Assembly (NCBI GenBank): GCA_963921795.1
Contig: OY997647.1
Location: 56,682,668-56,746,667, forward strand
Reading direction: 5' to 3'
Length of the DNA stretch: 64,000 bases
DNA from: Nannobrachium achirus
Taxonomy: Eukaryota; Chordata; Actinopteri; Myctophiformes; Myctophidae
Shown here: positions 35,099-49,723 of the stretch, one piece after another
Layout of the letters: each line of letters starts with the position of its first letter
Numbering within the stretch: the first letter of the stretch is position 1
Made by a program: the position numbers and the translations under genes
Notes under the pieces: model-generated
The model's database searches: none
Told to the model about the DNA's origin: nothing
Seen by the model: only the letters and a program-made list of their open reading frames with translations

Positions 35099-38000
35099 TT
35101 TACGTTTCGCGCGTTTGTGACGCCCCCTAGGGGTCGAAGTGGAAATGCTTTTGGGGAAACGTTGAGTATGCCACCCGCGACCCGTGGTTAAAATTCAGTG
35201 TTGACTCGACCTTTTGTTTGTGATTTATGGCTCTCGTTTGCGAAACGGGCCCCTCCCGCTAAATTTGGAAGCCCGTTACGAACAAACGGTATGGACTATC
35301 AAAATATCCCTTGACTATGTTCATTGCATGGGTTCATAGATCATGTGTACCCATTTTCGTGACATGTGAAGAAAATATGTAGGAAAAGGAGCAAAAAGTG
35401 TGTTTTGGAGAAAATTCAAAATGGTGAAAAATCTCGCAGTGTTCGAATTTGCGTGGCCTATATGGAGAGATGCGTCGTGATCCAAGGAATCCAGGGAAAA
35501 AATAATTTTAATTCTCCGACCTACGGTTCAAGAGTTACGAGGCAAGTGGTCCGTTATAGCGCCACCATGTGGCCAAGTGAAATGCTTTTGGGGATTCGTT
35601 GAGTTTGCCACCCCCGACCTGTGGTTGAAATTCAGTGTTGACTGGACCTTTTGTTTGTGATTTATGGCTATTGTTTGCCAAACAAGCCCATCCCGCTAAC
35701 TTTAGAAGCGCGTTACGAACGAACGGTACGGACGATCAAAATATCCCTTGAGTATGTTCATTGCATGGCTTCATAGGTCAGGTATACCGCTTTTCGTGAC
35801 ATTTGAAGAAAAAATTTAGGAAAATGAGCAAAAAGTGTGTTTTGGAGAAAATTCAAGATGGCGGAAAATCTATCCTGGCGCAAATGGGCGTGGCCTATAT
35901 GGCGAGATGCGTCATGACCCAAGGAATCCAGGGAAAAAAGAATTTTAATTTTCCGATCTACGGTTCAAGAGTTACAGGCCAAAACGTAAAGTGGGCTGTT
36001 ACAGCGCCACCATGAGGCCAAATGACACTATTATTTTTTATTTAATCCTTGAAATCATTATGAACCTCCTCTCCAAGTCTTGAAACTCTAGCCCCTATGG
36101 TTTGCGAGAGACAAATAATTGAATTTGAGTTTTTGCCATTCCCATTATAAGTCAATGGGGGGAAATTAATTCACTAATAAATTAATATCAATTAAACTAT
36201 AGAACCTTTCTCTTAGCAAGTTACTAGCACACGATTCCCGAGTAAGCCGGTCGATTTCACATATGGCGCGAGTGTGTGGTGCGAAAACTGTGGGAGGAGT
36301 AGCGTGTCAAACTTTGGGGAAAACCATGGACATAAATAAATAAATAAATATGAGCGATTGCAATAAGTCTGCCAATGCTATGCATAGGCACACTTAACTA
36401 GAATTGACAGAGTCAATTTTGACAAGTGTGCCTGCAGCGCGCTAAATGCGCGACCCCGTGCGGCGGCTCGGACCGTGAGACCGTCCGCCGAGTCGTCCGC
36501 GTTTCGTTGTGAGAGGGTCGGTCCCCGTGAAAAACGCGTTCTGGCACGAAACGGTTACGTTTGGCGCGTTTGTGACGCCCCCTAGGGGTCGAAGTGGAAA
36601 TGCTTTTGGGGATTCGTTGAGTATGCCACCCCCGACCTGTGGTTGAAATTCGGTGGTGACTCGACTTATTGTTTGTGATTTATGGCTATCGTTTGTGAAA
36701 CGGGCCCCTCCCGCTAACTTTGGAAGCGCGTTACGAACAAACGGTATGGACTATCGAAATATCCTTTGACTATGTTTATCGCGTGGCTTCATAGATCATG
36801 TGTACCGGTTTTTAAGACATTTGAAGAAAATATGTAGGAAAAGGAGCAAAAAGTGTGTTTTGGACAAAATTCAAGATGTCGGAAAATCTATCCCTACGCA
36901 AATGGGCGTGGCCTATATGGGGAGATGCGTCTTGACCCAAGGATTCCAGGGAAAAAATAATTTTCATTTTCCGATCTACGGTTCAAGAGTTATGGGGCAA
37001 AACGTAAAGTGAGCCGTTATAGCGCCACCATGAGGATGAGTGGTGTAATTATTTTTCAATTTATTCTTAAAATCATTATGAATCTCCTCTCCGAGGTTTG
37101 AAACTGTAGCCCCTATGGTTTGCGAGAGAAAAATACTTGAATGTGACTTTTTGCATTGTCCCATTATAAGTCAATGGGGAAAAATTAATTCACTAATAAA
37201 TTAATATCAATTAAACTATAGAACCTTTCTCTTAGCAAGTTACTAGCACACGATTCCCGAGTAAGCCGGTCGTTTTGACATATGGCGCGAGTGTGTGGTG
37301 CAAAAACTGTGGGAGGAGTAGCGTGCCGAAGTTTAGAGAGTGCGCTTGTAAAGTCAATACTAGAATTGACAGAGTCAATTTTGACAAGTGTGCCTGCAGC
37401 GCGCTAAATGCGCGACCCCATGCGGCGGTTCGGACCGTGAGACCGTCCGCCGAGTCGTCCGCGTTTCGTTGTGAGAGGGTCGGTCCCCGTGAAAAACGCG
37501 TTCTGGCACGAAACGGTTACCTTTTGCGCGTTTGTGACGCCCCCTAGGGGTCGAAGTGGAAATGCTTTTGGGGATCTGTTGAGTATGCCACCCCCGACCT
37601 GTGGTTGAAATTCAGTGTTGACTCGACCTATTGTTTGTGAGTTAGGGCAATCTTTTGCCAAACGGGCCCCTCCCGCTAACTTTGGAAGCGCGTTACGAAC
37701 GAACGGTACAAACTATCGGAATATCCTTTGACTATGTTTATCGCGTGGCTTCATAGATCATGTGTACCGGTTTTTAAGACATTTGAAGAAAATATGTAGG
37801 AAAAGGAGCAAAAAGTGTGTTTTGGAGAAAATTCAAGATGGCGGAAAATCTACCCATACGCAAATGGGCGTGGCCTATATGGGGAGATGCGTCATGACCC
37901 AAGGAATCCAGGGAAAAAATAATTTTCATTTTCCGACCTACGGTTCAAGAGTTACGGGGCAAAACGTAAAGTTGGCCGTTATAGCGCCACCATGAGGCCG

Positions 38001-38105
38001 AGTGATGTCATTATTTTTTGATTAATTCTTACAATCATTATGAACCTCCTCTCCAAGTCTTGAAACTGTAGCCCCTATGGTTTGCGAGAGAAGAATAATT
38101 GAATG

Positions 38106-38963
38106 TGCAGCAGCAGCAGTTCCTGGTGTGTCATGTGACTTACTGGGGGAGAATTTCTTGGGTAGAGCGACATCTATGGATGGGGACCTACAGATAGGTT
38201 CTAGAGGCTTCCAGCCTACCGCACTTCCAGGGGGTGAGAGGGGGCAGCGGCCTTCGGCCGCTGCCTGAGCACGCAAGTCCGGCTTGGTGCCGTCCCGCCA
38301 CCTCGGCGCCTGACTCTGGCTGGAGCTTTACAAAAAAAACAAACAAAAAAAAAGCCAGCTGCTGAGCTGACCTGCGCAGCGTGCGTGCGTTCGTTCGTTC
38401 AGTGCAATGTGAATGCATGTGACTTAGGAAGATAGATAGATAGATACGTAATAAACATGATTTGGTACAAGCTCAACTAAAAGGAGATCCTAGTAATGTT
38501 TTTGGCTTATTTCCACAGGGAAGTCATTCACGAATGAACTAATTATTGATGTATGACTGTCATAGGTATACAGTGTCATTGACAGTACAGTCACTGGTAC
38601 AAGCTCAACTAAAAGGTGATCCTAGAAAAGACTAAGTCAGGGGGAAACAATTTAAAAAATAAAACAATAAAAACAGCCGATCTACAAGGCTGCATGTGGG
38701 CTTGTGGATCAGATGATGAATACATTTTAATACTAACAATACTTTTACTCTTTGGCATTTTTACTTATACTCTTTGGTATTTTGAGTACATTTACTCAAA
38801 TATACTTTTACTTCACAATGATTACTTTTGATACTTTAACAATACTTTTACTCTTTGGTATTTTTGAGTACTTTTACTCAAATATGTTTTACTTCATAAT
38901 GAGTACTTTTATATTCTTAATGAGTACATTTACTTTTAATACTTCATTGATACTTTGTGCCCT
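38106..38963. repeat. Insertion in the array: interspersed repeat copy 2 plus AT-rich tail
   Basis: Same unit as 33616-34181, including the hairpin (38244-38264). It is followed by a different tail (38714-38963) made of repeated acttttactc and ttactcaaata motifs. The satellite resumes at 38964 with tgagagggtcg. No gene. Confidence 0.85.
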
Positions 38964-41900
38964 TGAGAGGGTCGTTCCCCCTGAAAAACGCGTTCTGGCA
39001 CGTAACGGTTACGTTTCGCGCGTTTGTGACGCCCCCTATGAGTCAAAGTGGAAATGCTTTTGGGGATCTGTTGAGTATGCCACCCGCAACCTGTGGTTGA
39101 AATTTAGTGTCGACGCGACCTTTTGTTTGTGAGTTAGGGCAATTTTTTGCCAAACGGGCCCCTCCCGCTAACTTTGGAAGCGCGTTACGAACGAACGGTA
39201 TGGACTATCAAAATATCCTTTGACTATGTTTATTGCGTGGCTTCATAGATCATGTGTACCGGTTTTTAAGACATTTGAAGAAAATATGTAGGAAAAGGAG
39301 CAAAAAGTGTGTTTTGGAGAAAATTCAAGATGGCGGAAAATCTATCCCTACGCAAATGGGCGTGGCCTATATGGGGAGATGCGTCTTGACCCAAGGAAGC
39401 CAGGGAAAAAATAATTTTCATTTTCCGATCTACGGTTCAAGAGTTACGGGGCAAAACGTAAAGTGAGCCGTTATAGCGCCACCATGAGGATGAGTGGTGT
39501 AATTATTTTTCAATTTATTCTTAAAATCATTATGAATCTCCTCTCTGAGGTTTGAAACTGTAGCCCCTATGGTTTGCGAGAGAAAAATACTTGAATGTGA
39601 CTTTTTGCATTGTCCCATTATAAGTCAATTGGGAAAAAATAATTCACTAATAAATTAATATCAATTAAACTATAGAACCTTTCTCTTAGCAAGTTACTAG
39701 CAGACCATTCCCGAGTAAGTTGGTCGTTTTGACATATGGCGCGAGTGTGTGGTGCAAAAACTGTGGGAGGAGTAGCGTGCCGAAGTTTAGAGAGTGCGCT
39801 TGTAAAGTCAATACTAGAATTGACAGAGTCAATTTTGACAAGTGTGCCTGCAGCGCGCTAAATGCGCGACCCCGTGCGGCGGTTCGGTCTGTGAGACCGT
39901 CCGCCGAGTCGTCCGCGTTTCGTTGTGAGAGTGTCGGTCCCCGTGAAAAACGCGTTCTGGCACGAAACGGTTACCTTTTGCGCGTTTGTGACGCCCCCTA
40001 GGGGTCGAAGTGGAAATGCTTTTGGGGATCTGTTGATTATGCCACCCCCGACCTGTGGTTGAAATTCAGTGTTGACTCGACCTATTGTTTGTGAGTTAGG
40101 GCAATTTTTTGCCAAACGGGCCCCTCCTGCTAACTTTGGAAGCGCGTTACGAACGAACGGTACGAACTATCGAAATATCCTTTGACTATGTTTATCGCGT
40201 GGCTTCATAGATCATGTGTACCGGTTTTTAAGACATTTGAAGAAAATATGTAGGAAAAGGAGCAAAAAGTGTGTTTTGGAGAAAATTCAAGATGGCGGAA
40301 AATCTACCCATACGCAAATGGGCGTGGCCTATATCGGGAGATGCGTCTTGACCCAAGGAATCCAGGGAAAAAATAATTTTAATTTTCCGACCTACGGTTC
40401 AAGAGTTACGGGGCAAAACGTAAAGTTGGCCGTTATAGCGCCACCATGAGGCCGAGTGGTGTAATTATTTTTTGATTAATTCTTACAATCATTATGAACC
40501 TCCTCTCCAAGTCTTGAAACTGTAGCCCCTATGGTTTGCGAGAGAAAAATAATTGAATGCGATTCCCATTATAAGTCAATGGGGAAAATTAATTCACTAA
40601 TAAATTAATATCAATTAAACTATAGAACCTTTCTCTTAGCAACTTGATAGCACACCATTCCCGAGTAAGCCGGTCGATTTGACATATGGCGCGAGTGTGT
40701 GGTGCAAAAACTGTGGGAGGAGTAGCGTGCCAAACTTTTGGGGAATTGCATGGACAGACTTAAATAAATAAATATGAGCGAGAACAATAAGTGTCCCCAT
40801 GCTATGCATAGGCACACTTAACTAGAATTGACAGAGTCAATTTTGACAAGTGTGCCTGCAGTGCAGCTCGCTAAATGCGCGACCTCGTGCAGCGGTTCGG
40901 ACCGCGAGACCGTCCGCCGAGTCGTCCGCGTTTCGTTGCGAGAGGGTCGGTCCCCGTGAAAAACGCGTTCCGGCACGAAACGGTAACGTTTCGCGCGTTT
41001 GTGACGCCCCCTAGGGGTCGAAGTGGAAATGCTTTTGGGGATCCGTTGAGTATGCCACCCCCGACCTGTGGTTGAAATTCAGTGTCGACTCGACCTATCG
41101 TTTGTGGTTTATGGCTATCGTTTGCGAAACGTGCCCCTCCCGCTAACTTTGGAAGCGCGTTACGAACGAACGGTATGGACTATCGAAATATCCTTTGACT
41201 ATGTTTATCGCGTGGCTTGATAGATCACGTGTACCGGTTTTTAAGACATTTGAAGAAAATATGTAGGAAAAGGAGCAAAAAGTGTGTTTTGGAGAAAATT
41301 CAAGATGGCGGAAAATCTATCCCTACGCAAATGGGCGTGGCCTAAATCGCGAGATGCGTCTTGACCCAAGGCATCCAGGGAAAAAATAATTTTAATTTTC
41401 CGATCTACGGTTCAAGAGTTACGGGGCAAAACGTAAAGTGGGCCGTTATAGCGCCACCATGAGGATGAGTGATGTAATTATTTTTTGATTTATTCTTAAA
41501 ATCATTATGAATCTCCTCTGCAAGGTTTGAAACTGTAGCCCCTATGCTTTGCGAAAGAAAAATACTTGAATGTGAATTTCTGCTTTCTCCCATTATAAGT
41601 CAATGGGGACAATTACGTTTTGCGCGTTTGTGACACCCCCTACGGGTTGAATTGGAAACGCTTTTGGGGATTCCTTGAGTAAGCCACCCGCAGCCTGTGG
41701 TTGAAATTCAGTGCTGACTCAACGTTTTGTTTGTGATTTATGGCTATTATTTGCAAAACGGGCCCCTCCCGCTAACTCTGGAAGCCCGTTACGAACGAAT
41801 GGTATGGACTATAGACATATCCCTTGACTATGTTCATTGCATGGGTTAGTAGATCATGTGTACCCATTTTTGTGACATTTGAAGAAAATATGTAGGAAAA

Positions 41901-44900
41901 AATGCAAAAAGTGTGTTTTGGAGAAAATTTGAAATGGTGAAAAATCTTCCCATGTGCAAATTGGCGTGTCCTATATGGAGAGATGCGTCGTGACCCAAGG
42001 AATCCAGGGAAAAAAGAATTTTAATTCTCCGACCTATGGTTCAAGAGTTACGAGGCAAGTGGTCCGTTATAGCGCCACCATGTGGCCAATTGGAAATGCT
42101 TTTGGGGATCGTTGAGTATGCCACCCCCGATCTGTGGTTGAAATTCAGTGTTGACTGGACCTTTTGTTTGTGATTTATGGCTATTGTTTGCAAAACGGGC
42201 CCCTCCCGCTAACTTTGGAAGCGCGTTACGAACGAATGTAATGGACTATCGCAATATCCCTTGAGTATGTTCATTGCATGGGTTCATAGATCATGTGTAC
42301 CGTTTTTTGTGCAATTTGAAGAAAATATGTCGGAAAAGGAACAAAAAGTGTGTTTTGGAGAAAATTCAAGATGGCGGAAAATCTATCCAGGCGCAAATGG
42401 GCGTGGCCTATATCGGGAGATGCGTCTTGACCCAAGGAATCCAGGGAAAAAAGAATTTTCATTTTCCGACCTACGGTTCAACAGTTACAGGCCAAAACGT
42501 AAAGTGGGCTGTTATAGCGCCACCATGAGGCCAAATGACACTATTATTTTTTATTTAATCCTTGAAATCATTATGAACCTCCTCTCCAAGTGTTGAAACT
42601 GTAGGCCCTATGGTTTGCGAGAGAAAATTAATTGAATGTGAGTTTTTGCCATTCCCATTATAAGTCAATGGGGAGAAATTAATGCACTAATAAATTAATA
42701 TCAATTAAACTATAGAACCTTTCTCTTAGCAACTTAATAGCACACCATTCCCGAGTAAGCCGGTCGATTTGACATATGGCGCGAGTGTGTGTTGCAAAAA
42801 CTGTGGGAGGAGTAGCGTGCCAAACTTTGGGGAATCGTATGGACAGACATAAATAAATAAATACTAGAATTGACAGAGTCAATTTTTACAAGTGTGCCTG
42901 CAGCGCGCTAAATGCGCGACCTCGTGCGGCGGTTCGGACCGTGAGACCGTCCGCCGAGTCGTCCGCGTTTCGTTGTGAGAGGGTCGGTCCCCGTGAAAAA
43001 CGCGTTCTGGCACGAAACGGTTACCTTTCGCGCGTTTGTGACGCCCCCTAGGGGTCGAAGTGGAAATGCTTTTGGGGATTCCTTGAGTATGCCACCCCCG
43101 ACCTGTGGTTGAAATTCAGTGTTGCCGCGACCTATTGTTTGTGATTTATGGCTATTGTTTGCAAAACGGGCCCCACCCGCTAACTTTGGAAGCACGTTAC
43201 GAATGAACGGTATAGACTATCGAAATATCCTTTGACTATGTTTATCGCGTGGCTTCATAGATCACGTGTACCGGTTTTTAAGACATTTGAAGAAAATATG
43301 TAGGAAAAGGAGCAAAAAGTGTGTTTCGGAGAAAAGTCAAGATGGCGGAAAATCTTCCCATGTGCAAATTGGCGTATCCTATATGGAGAGATGCGTCGTG
43401 ACCCAAGGAATCCAGGGAAAAAAGAATTGTAATTCTGTGACCTACGGTTCAAGAGTTACGAGGCAAGCGGTCCGTTATAGCGCCACCATGTGGCCAAGTG
43501 GAAATGCTTTTTGGGATTCGTTGAGTATGCCACCCCCGAACTGTGGTTGAAATTCAGTGTTGAATGGACCTTTTGTTTGTGATTTATGGCTATTGTTTGC
43601 AAAACGGGCCCCTCCCGCTAACTTTGGAAGCACGTTACGAATGAACGGTATAGACTATCGAAATATCCTTTGACTATGTTTATCGCGTGGCTTCATAGAT
43701 CACGTGTACCGGTTTTTAAGACATTTGAAGAAAATATGTAGGAAAAGGAGCAAAAAGTGTGTTTCGGAGAAAATTCAAGATGGCGGAAAATCTATCCTGG
43801 CGCAAATGGGCGTGGCCTATATGGGGAGATGCGTCTTGGCCCAAGGAATCCGGGGAAAAAATAAGTTTAATTTTCCGACCTACGGTTCAACAGTTACAGG
43901 CCAAAACGTACACTGGGCTGTTATAGCGCCACCATGAGGCCAAATGACGCTATTATTTTTTATTTATTCCTTGTAATCATTATGAACCTCCTCTCTGAGT
44001 CTTGAAACTGTAGCCCCTATGGTTTGCGAGAGAAAAATTATTGAATGCGATTCCCATTATAAGTCAATGGGGACAGGTAAGGGTTAATTAATTTCTTAAT
44101 AAATTCATATCAATTAAACTATAGAACCTTTCTCTTAGCAAGTTGATAGCACACGATTCCCGCGTAAGCCGGTCGATTTGACATATGGCGCAAGTGTGTG
44201 GTGCAAAAACTGTGGGAGGAGTAGCGTGCCAAACTTTGGGGAAATACATGTGTGTGTCCATGTCTGGCTTAAGTATGAGTGATAACAATAAGTCTGCCCA
44301 TGCTATGCATAGGCACACTTAACTAGAATTGACAGAGTCAATTTTGACAAGTGTGCCTGCAATGCACGACCTTGTGTAGCGGTTTGGACGGTGAGACCAT
44401 CCGCCAAGTTGTCTGTGTTTCGTTGTGAGAGGGTCCGTCCCCGTGAAAAACGCGTTCCGGCACGAAACGGTTACGTTTTACGCGTTTGTGACGCCCCCTA
44501 GGGGTCAAAGTGGAAATGCTTTTGGGGATTGGTTGAGTATGCCACCCCCGACCTGTGGTTGAAATTCAGTGTTGACTCGACCTATTGTTTGTGAGTTAGG
44601 GCAATTCTTTGCCAAACGGGCCCCTCCCGCTAACTTTGGAAGCGCGTTACGAACGAACGGTACGAACTATCGAAATATCCTTTGACTATGTTTATCGCGT
44701 GGATTCATAGATCATGTGTACCGGTTTTTAAGACATTTGAAGAAAATATGTAGGAAAAGGAGCAAAAAGTGTGTTTTGGACAAAATTCAAGATGGCGGAA
44801 AATCTATCCCTACGCAAATGGGCGTGGCCTATATGGGGAGATGCGTCATGACCCAAGGAATCCAGGGAAAAAATAATTTTCATTTTCCGACCTACGGTTC

Positions 44901-45415
44901 AAGAGTTACGGGGCAAAACGTAAAGTTGGCCGTTATAGCGCCACCATGAGGCCGAGTGATGTCATTATTTTTTGATTAATTCTTACAATCATTATGAACC
45001 TCCTCTCCAAGTCTTGAAACTGTAGCCCCTATGGTTTGCGAGAGAAAAATAATTGAATGCGATTCCCATTATAAGTCAATGGGGAAAATTAATTCACTAA
45101 TAAATTAATATCAATTAAACTATAGAACCTTTCTCTTAGCAACTTGATAGCACACCATTCCCGAGTAAGCCGGTCGATTTGACATATGGCGCGAGTGTGT
45201 GGTGCAAAAACTGTGGGAGGAGTAGCGTGCCAAACTTTGGGGAAAAGTATGGACAGACTTAAGTAAGTAAATATGAGCGATAACAATAAGTCTGCCCATG
45301 CTATGCATAGGCACACTTAACTAGAATTGACAGAGTCAATTTTGACAAGTGTGCCTGCAGCGCGCTAAATGTGCGACCTCGTGCGGCGGTTCGGACCGTG
45401 CGTGAGACCGTCCGC

Positions 45416-48400
45416 CGAGTCGTCCGCGTTTCGTTGTGAGAGGGTCGGTCCCCGTGAAAAACGCGTTTTGGCACGAAACGGTTACGTTTGGCGCGTTTGT
45501 GACGCCCCCTAAGGGTCAAAGTGGAAATGCTTTTGGGGATTCCTTGAGTATGCCACCCCCGACCTGTGGTTGAAATTCAGTGTTGCCGCGACCTATTGTT
45601 TGTGATTTATGGCTGTTGTTTGCGAAACGTGCCCATCCCGCTAACTTTGGAAGCGCGTTACGAACGAACGGTACGGACTATCGAAATATCCTTTGACTAT
45701 GTTCATCGCGTGGCTTCATAGATCATGTGTACCGGTTTTTAAGACATTTGAAGAAAATATGTAGGAAAAGGAGCAAAAAGTGTGTTTTGGAGAAAATTCA
45801 AGATGGCGGAAAATCGATCCTGGCGCAAATGGGCGGGGCCTATATGGGGAGATGCGTCTTGACCCAAGGAATCCAGGGAAAAAATAATTTTAATTTTTCG
45901 ACCTACGGTTCAACAGTTACAGGCCAAAACGTAAAGTTGGCCGTTATAGCGCCACCATGAGGCCGAGTGATGTCATTATTTTTTGATTAATTCTTACAAT
46001 CATTATGAACCTCCTCTCCAAGTCTTGAAACTGTAGCCCCTATGGTTTGCGAGAGAAAAATAATTGAATGCGATTCCCATTATAAGTCAATGGGGAAAAT
46101 TAATTCACTAATAAATTAATATCAATTAAACTATAGAACCTTTCTCTTAGCAACTTGATAGCACACCATTCCCGAGTAAGCCGGTCGATTTGACATATGG
46201 CGCGAGTGTGTGGTGCAAAAACTGTGGGAGGAGTAGCGTGCCAAACTTTGGGGAAAAGTATGGACAGACTTAAGTAAATAAATATGAGCGATAACAATAA
46301 GTCTGCCCATGCTATGCATAGGCACACTTAACTAGAATTGACAGAGTCAATTTTGACAAGTGTGCCTGCAGTGCAGCTCCATAAATGCGCGACCTCGTGC
46401 AGCGGTTCGGACCGCGAGACCGTCCGCCGAGTCGTCCGCGTTTCGTTGTGAGAGGGTCGGTCCCCGTGAAAAACGCGTTCCGGCACGAAACGGTTACGTT
46501 TCGCGCGTTTGTGACGCCCCCTAGGGGTCGAAGTGGAAATGCTTTTGGGGATCCGTTGAGTATGCCACCCCCGACCTGTGGTTGAAATTCGGTGTTGACT
46601 CGACCTATTGTTTGTGATTTATGGCTATTGTTTGCGAAACGTGCCCCTCCCGCTAAGTTTGGAAGCGCGTTACGAACGAACGGTACGGACTATCGAAATA
46701 TCCTTTGACTATGTTTATCGCGTGGCTTCATAGATCAAGTGTACCGGTTTTTAAGACATTTGAAGAAAATATGTAGGAAAAGGAGCAAAAAGTGTGTTTT
46801 GGAGAAAATTCAAGATGGCGGAAAATCTATCCCTACGCAAATGGGCGTGGCCTATATCGAGAGATGCGTCTTGACCCAAGGAATCCAGGGAAAAAATAAT
46901 TTTAATTTTCCGATCTACGGTTCAAGAGTTACGGGGCAAAACGTAAAGTGGGCCGTTATAGCGCCACCATGAGGATGAGTGATGTAATTATTTTTTGATT
47001 TATTCTTAAAATCATTATGAATCTCCTCTGCAAGGTTTGAAACTGTAGCCCCTATGCTTTGCGAAAGAAAAATACTTGAATGTGAATTTCTGCTTTCTCC
47101 CATTATAAGTCAATGGGGACAATTACGTTTTGCGCGTTTGTGACGCCCCCTACGGGTCGAATTGGAAACGCTTTTGGGGATTCCTTGAGTAAGCCACCCG
47201 CAGCCTGTGGTTGAAATTCATTGCTGACTCAACGTTTTGTTTGTGATTTATGGCTATTATTTGCAAAACGGGCCCCTCCCGCTAACTCTGGAAGCCCGTT
47301 ACGAACGAATGGTATGGACTATAGACATATCCCTTGACTATGTTCATTGCATGGGTTAGTAGATCATGTGTACCCATTTTTGTGACATTTGAAGAAAATA
47401 TGTAGGAAAAAATGCAAAAAGTGTGTTTTGGAGAAAATTTGAAATGGTGAAAAATCTTCCCATGTGCAAATTGGCGTGTCCTATATGGAGAGATGCGTCG
47501 TGACCCAAGGAATCCAGGGAAAAAAGAATTTTAATTCTCCGACCTATGGTTCAAGAGTTACGAGGCAAGTGGTCCGTTATAGCGCCACCATGTGGCCAAT
47601 TGGAAATGCTTTTGGGGATCGTTGAGTATGCCACCCCCAACCTGTGGTTGAAATTCAGTGTTGACTGGACCTTTTGTTTGTGATTTATGGCTATTGTTTG
47701 CAAAACGGGCCCCTCCCGCTAACTTTGGAAGCGCGTTACGAACGAACGTAATGGACTATCGCAATATCCCTTGAGTATGTTCATTGCATGGGTTCATAGA
47801 TCATGTGTACCGTTTTTTGTGCAATTTGAAGAAAATATGTAGGAAAAGGAGCAAAAAGTGTGTTTTGGAGAAAATTCAAGATGGCGGAAAATCTATCCTG
47901 GCGCAAATGGGCGTGGCCTATATGGGGAGATGCGTCTTGACCCAAGGAATCCAGGGAAAAAAGAATTTTAATTTTCCGACCTACGGTTCAACAGTTACAG
48001 GCCAAAAGGTAAAGTGGGCTGTTATAGCGCCACCATGAGGCCAAACGACACTATTATTTTTTATTTAATCCTTGAAATCATTATGAACCTCCTCTCCAAG
48101 TCTTGAAACTGTAGCCCCTATGGTTTGCGAGCGAAAAATAATTGAATGTGAGTTTTGGCAATTCCCATTATAAGTCAATGGGGGAAATTAATTCACTAAT
48201 AAATTCATATCAATTAAACTATAGAACCTTTCTCTTAGCAAGTTACTAGCACACCATTCCCGAGTAAGCCGGTCGATTTGACATATGGCGCGAGTGTGTG
48301 GTGCGAAAACTGTGGGAGGAGTAGCGTGCCAAACTTTGGGGAAAAGCATGGACATACATACATAAATATGAGCGATTGCAATAAGTTGCCAATGCTATGC

Positions 48401-49723
48401 ATAGGCACACTTAACTAGAATTGACAGAGTCAATTTTGACAAGTGTGCCTGCAGCTCGCAAAATGCGCGACCTTGTGCGGCGGTTCGGACTGTGAGACCA
48501 TCCGCCGAGTCGTCCGCGTTTCGTTTTGAGAGGGTCGTTCCCCCTGAAAAACACGTTCTGGCACGAAACGGTTACGTTTTGCGCGTTTGTGACGCCCCCT
48601 ATGGGTCGAAGTGGAAATGCTTTTGGCGATCTGTTGAGTATGCCACCCGCGACCTGTGGTTGAAATTTAGTGTCTACTCGACCTTTTGTTTGTGAGTTAG
48701 GGCAATTATTTGCCAAACGGGCCCCTCCCGCTAAATTTGGAAGCGCATTACGAACGAACGGTACGGACTATCGAAATATCCTTTGACTATGTTTATCGCG
48801 TGGCTTCATAGATCATGTGTACCAGTTTTTAAGACATTTGAAGAAAATATGTAGGAAAAGGAGCAAAAAAGTGTGTTTTGGAGAAAATTCAAGATGGCGG
48901 AAAATCTATCCATACGCAAATGGGCGTGGCCTATATGGGGAGATGCGTCATGACCCAAGGAATCCAGGGAAAAAATAATTTGGTTTGCGAGAGAAAAATA
49001 ATTGAATGTGAGTTTTTGCGATTCCCATTATAAGTCAATGGGGAAGCGTTACGTTTTGCGCGTTTGTGACGTTTGTGACGCCCCCTAGGGGTCGAAGTGG
49101 AAATGCTTTTGGGGATTCGTTGAGTATGCCACCCCCGACTTCAGGTTGAAATTCGGTGTTGACTCGACCTATTGTTTGTGATTTATGGCTGTTGTTTGTG
49201 AAACGTGCCCCTCCCGCTAATTTTGGAAGCGCGTTACGAACTAACGGTACGGACTATCGAAATATCCTTTGACTATGTGTCTCGCATGGCTTCAAAGATC
49301 ATGTGTACCGGTTTTTAAGACATTTGAAGAAAGTATGTAGGAAAAGGAGCAAAAAGTGTGTTTTGGAGAAAATCCAAGATGGCGGAAAATCTACCCATAC
49401 GCAAATGGGCGGGGCCTATATGGGGAGATGCGTCATGACCCAAGGAATCCAGGGAAAAAATAATTTTAATTTTCCGAGCTACGGTTCAACAGTTACAGGC
49501 CAAAACGTAAACTGGGCTGTTATAGCGCCACCATGAGGCCAAATGACGCTATTATTTTTTATTTAATCCTTGCAATCATTATGAACCTCCTCTCCAAGTC
49601 TTGAAACTGTAGCCCCTATGGTTTGCGAGAGAAAATTATTGAATGCGATTCCCATTCTAAGTCAATGGGGAAAATTAATTCACTAATAAATTCATATCAA
49701 TTAAACTATAGAACCTTTCTCTT
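45416..49723. repeat. 4,308-bp segmental tandem duplication, copy 1
   Basis: Every repeat landmark and translated frame in this block recurs 4,308 bp later without visible change, including rare rearranged units (the truncated core at 48818 and the duplicated gtttgtgac at 49062-49078). Confidence 0.9.
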
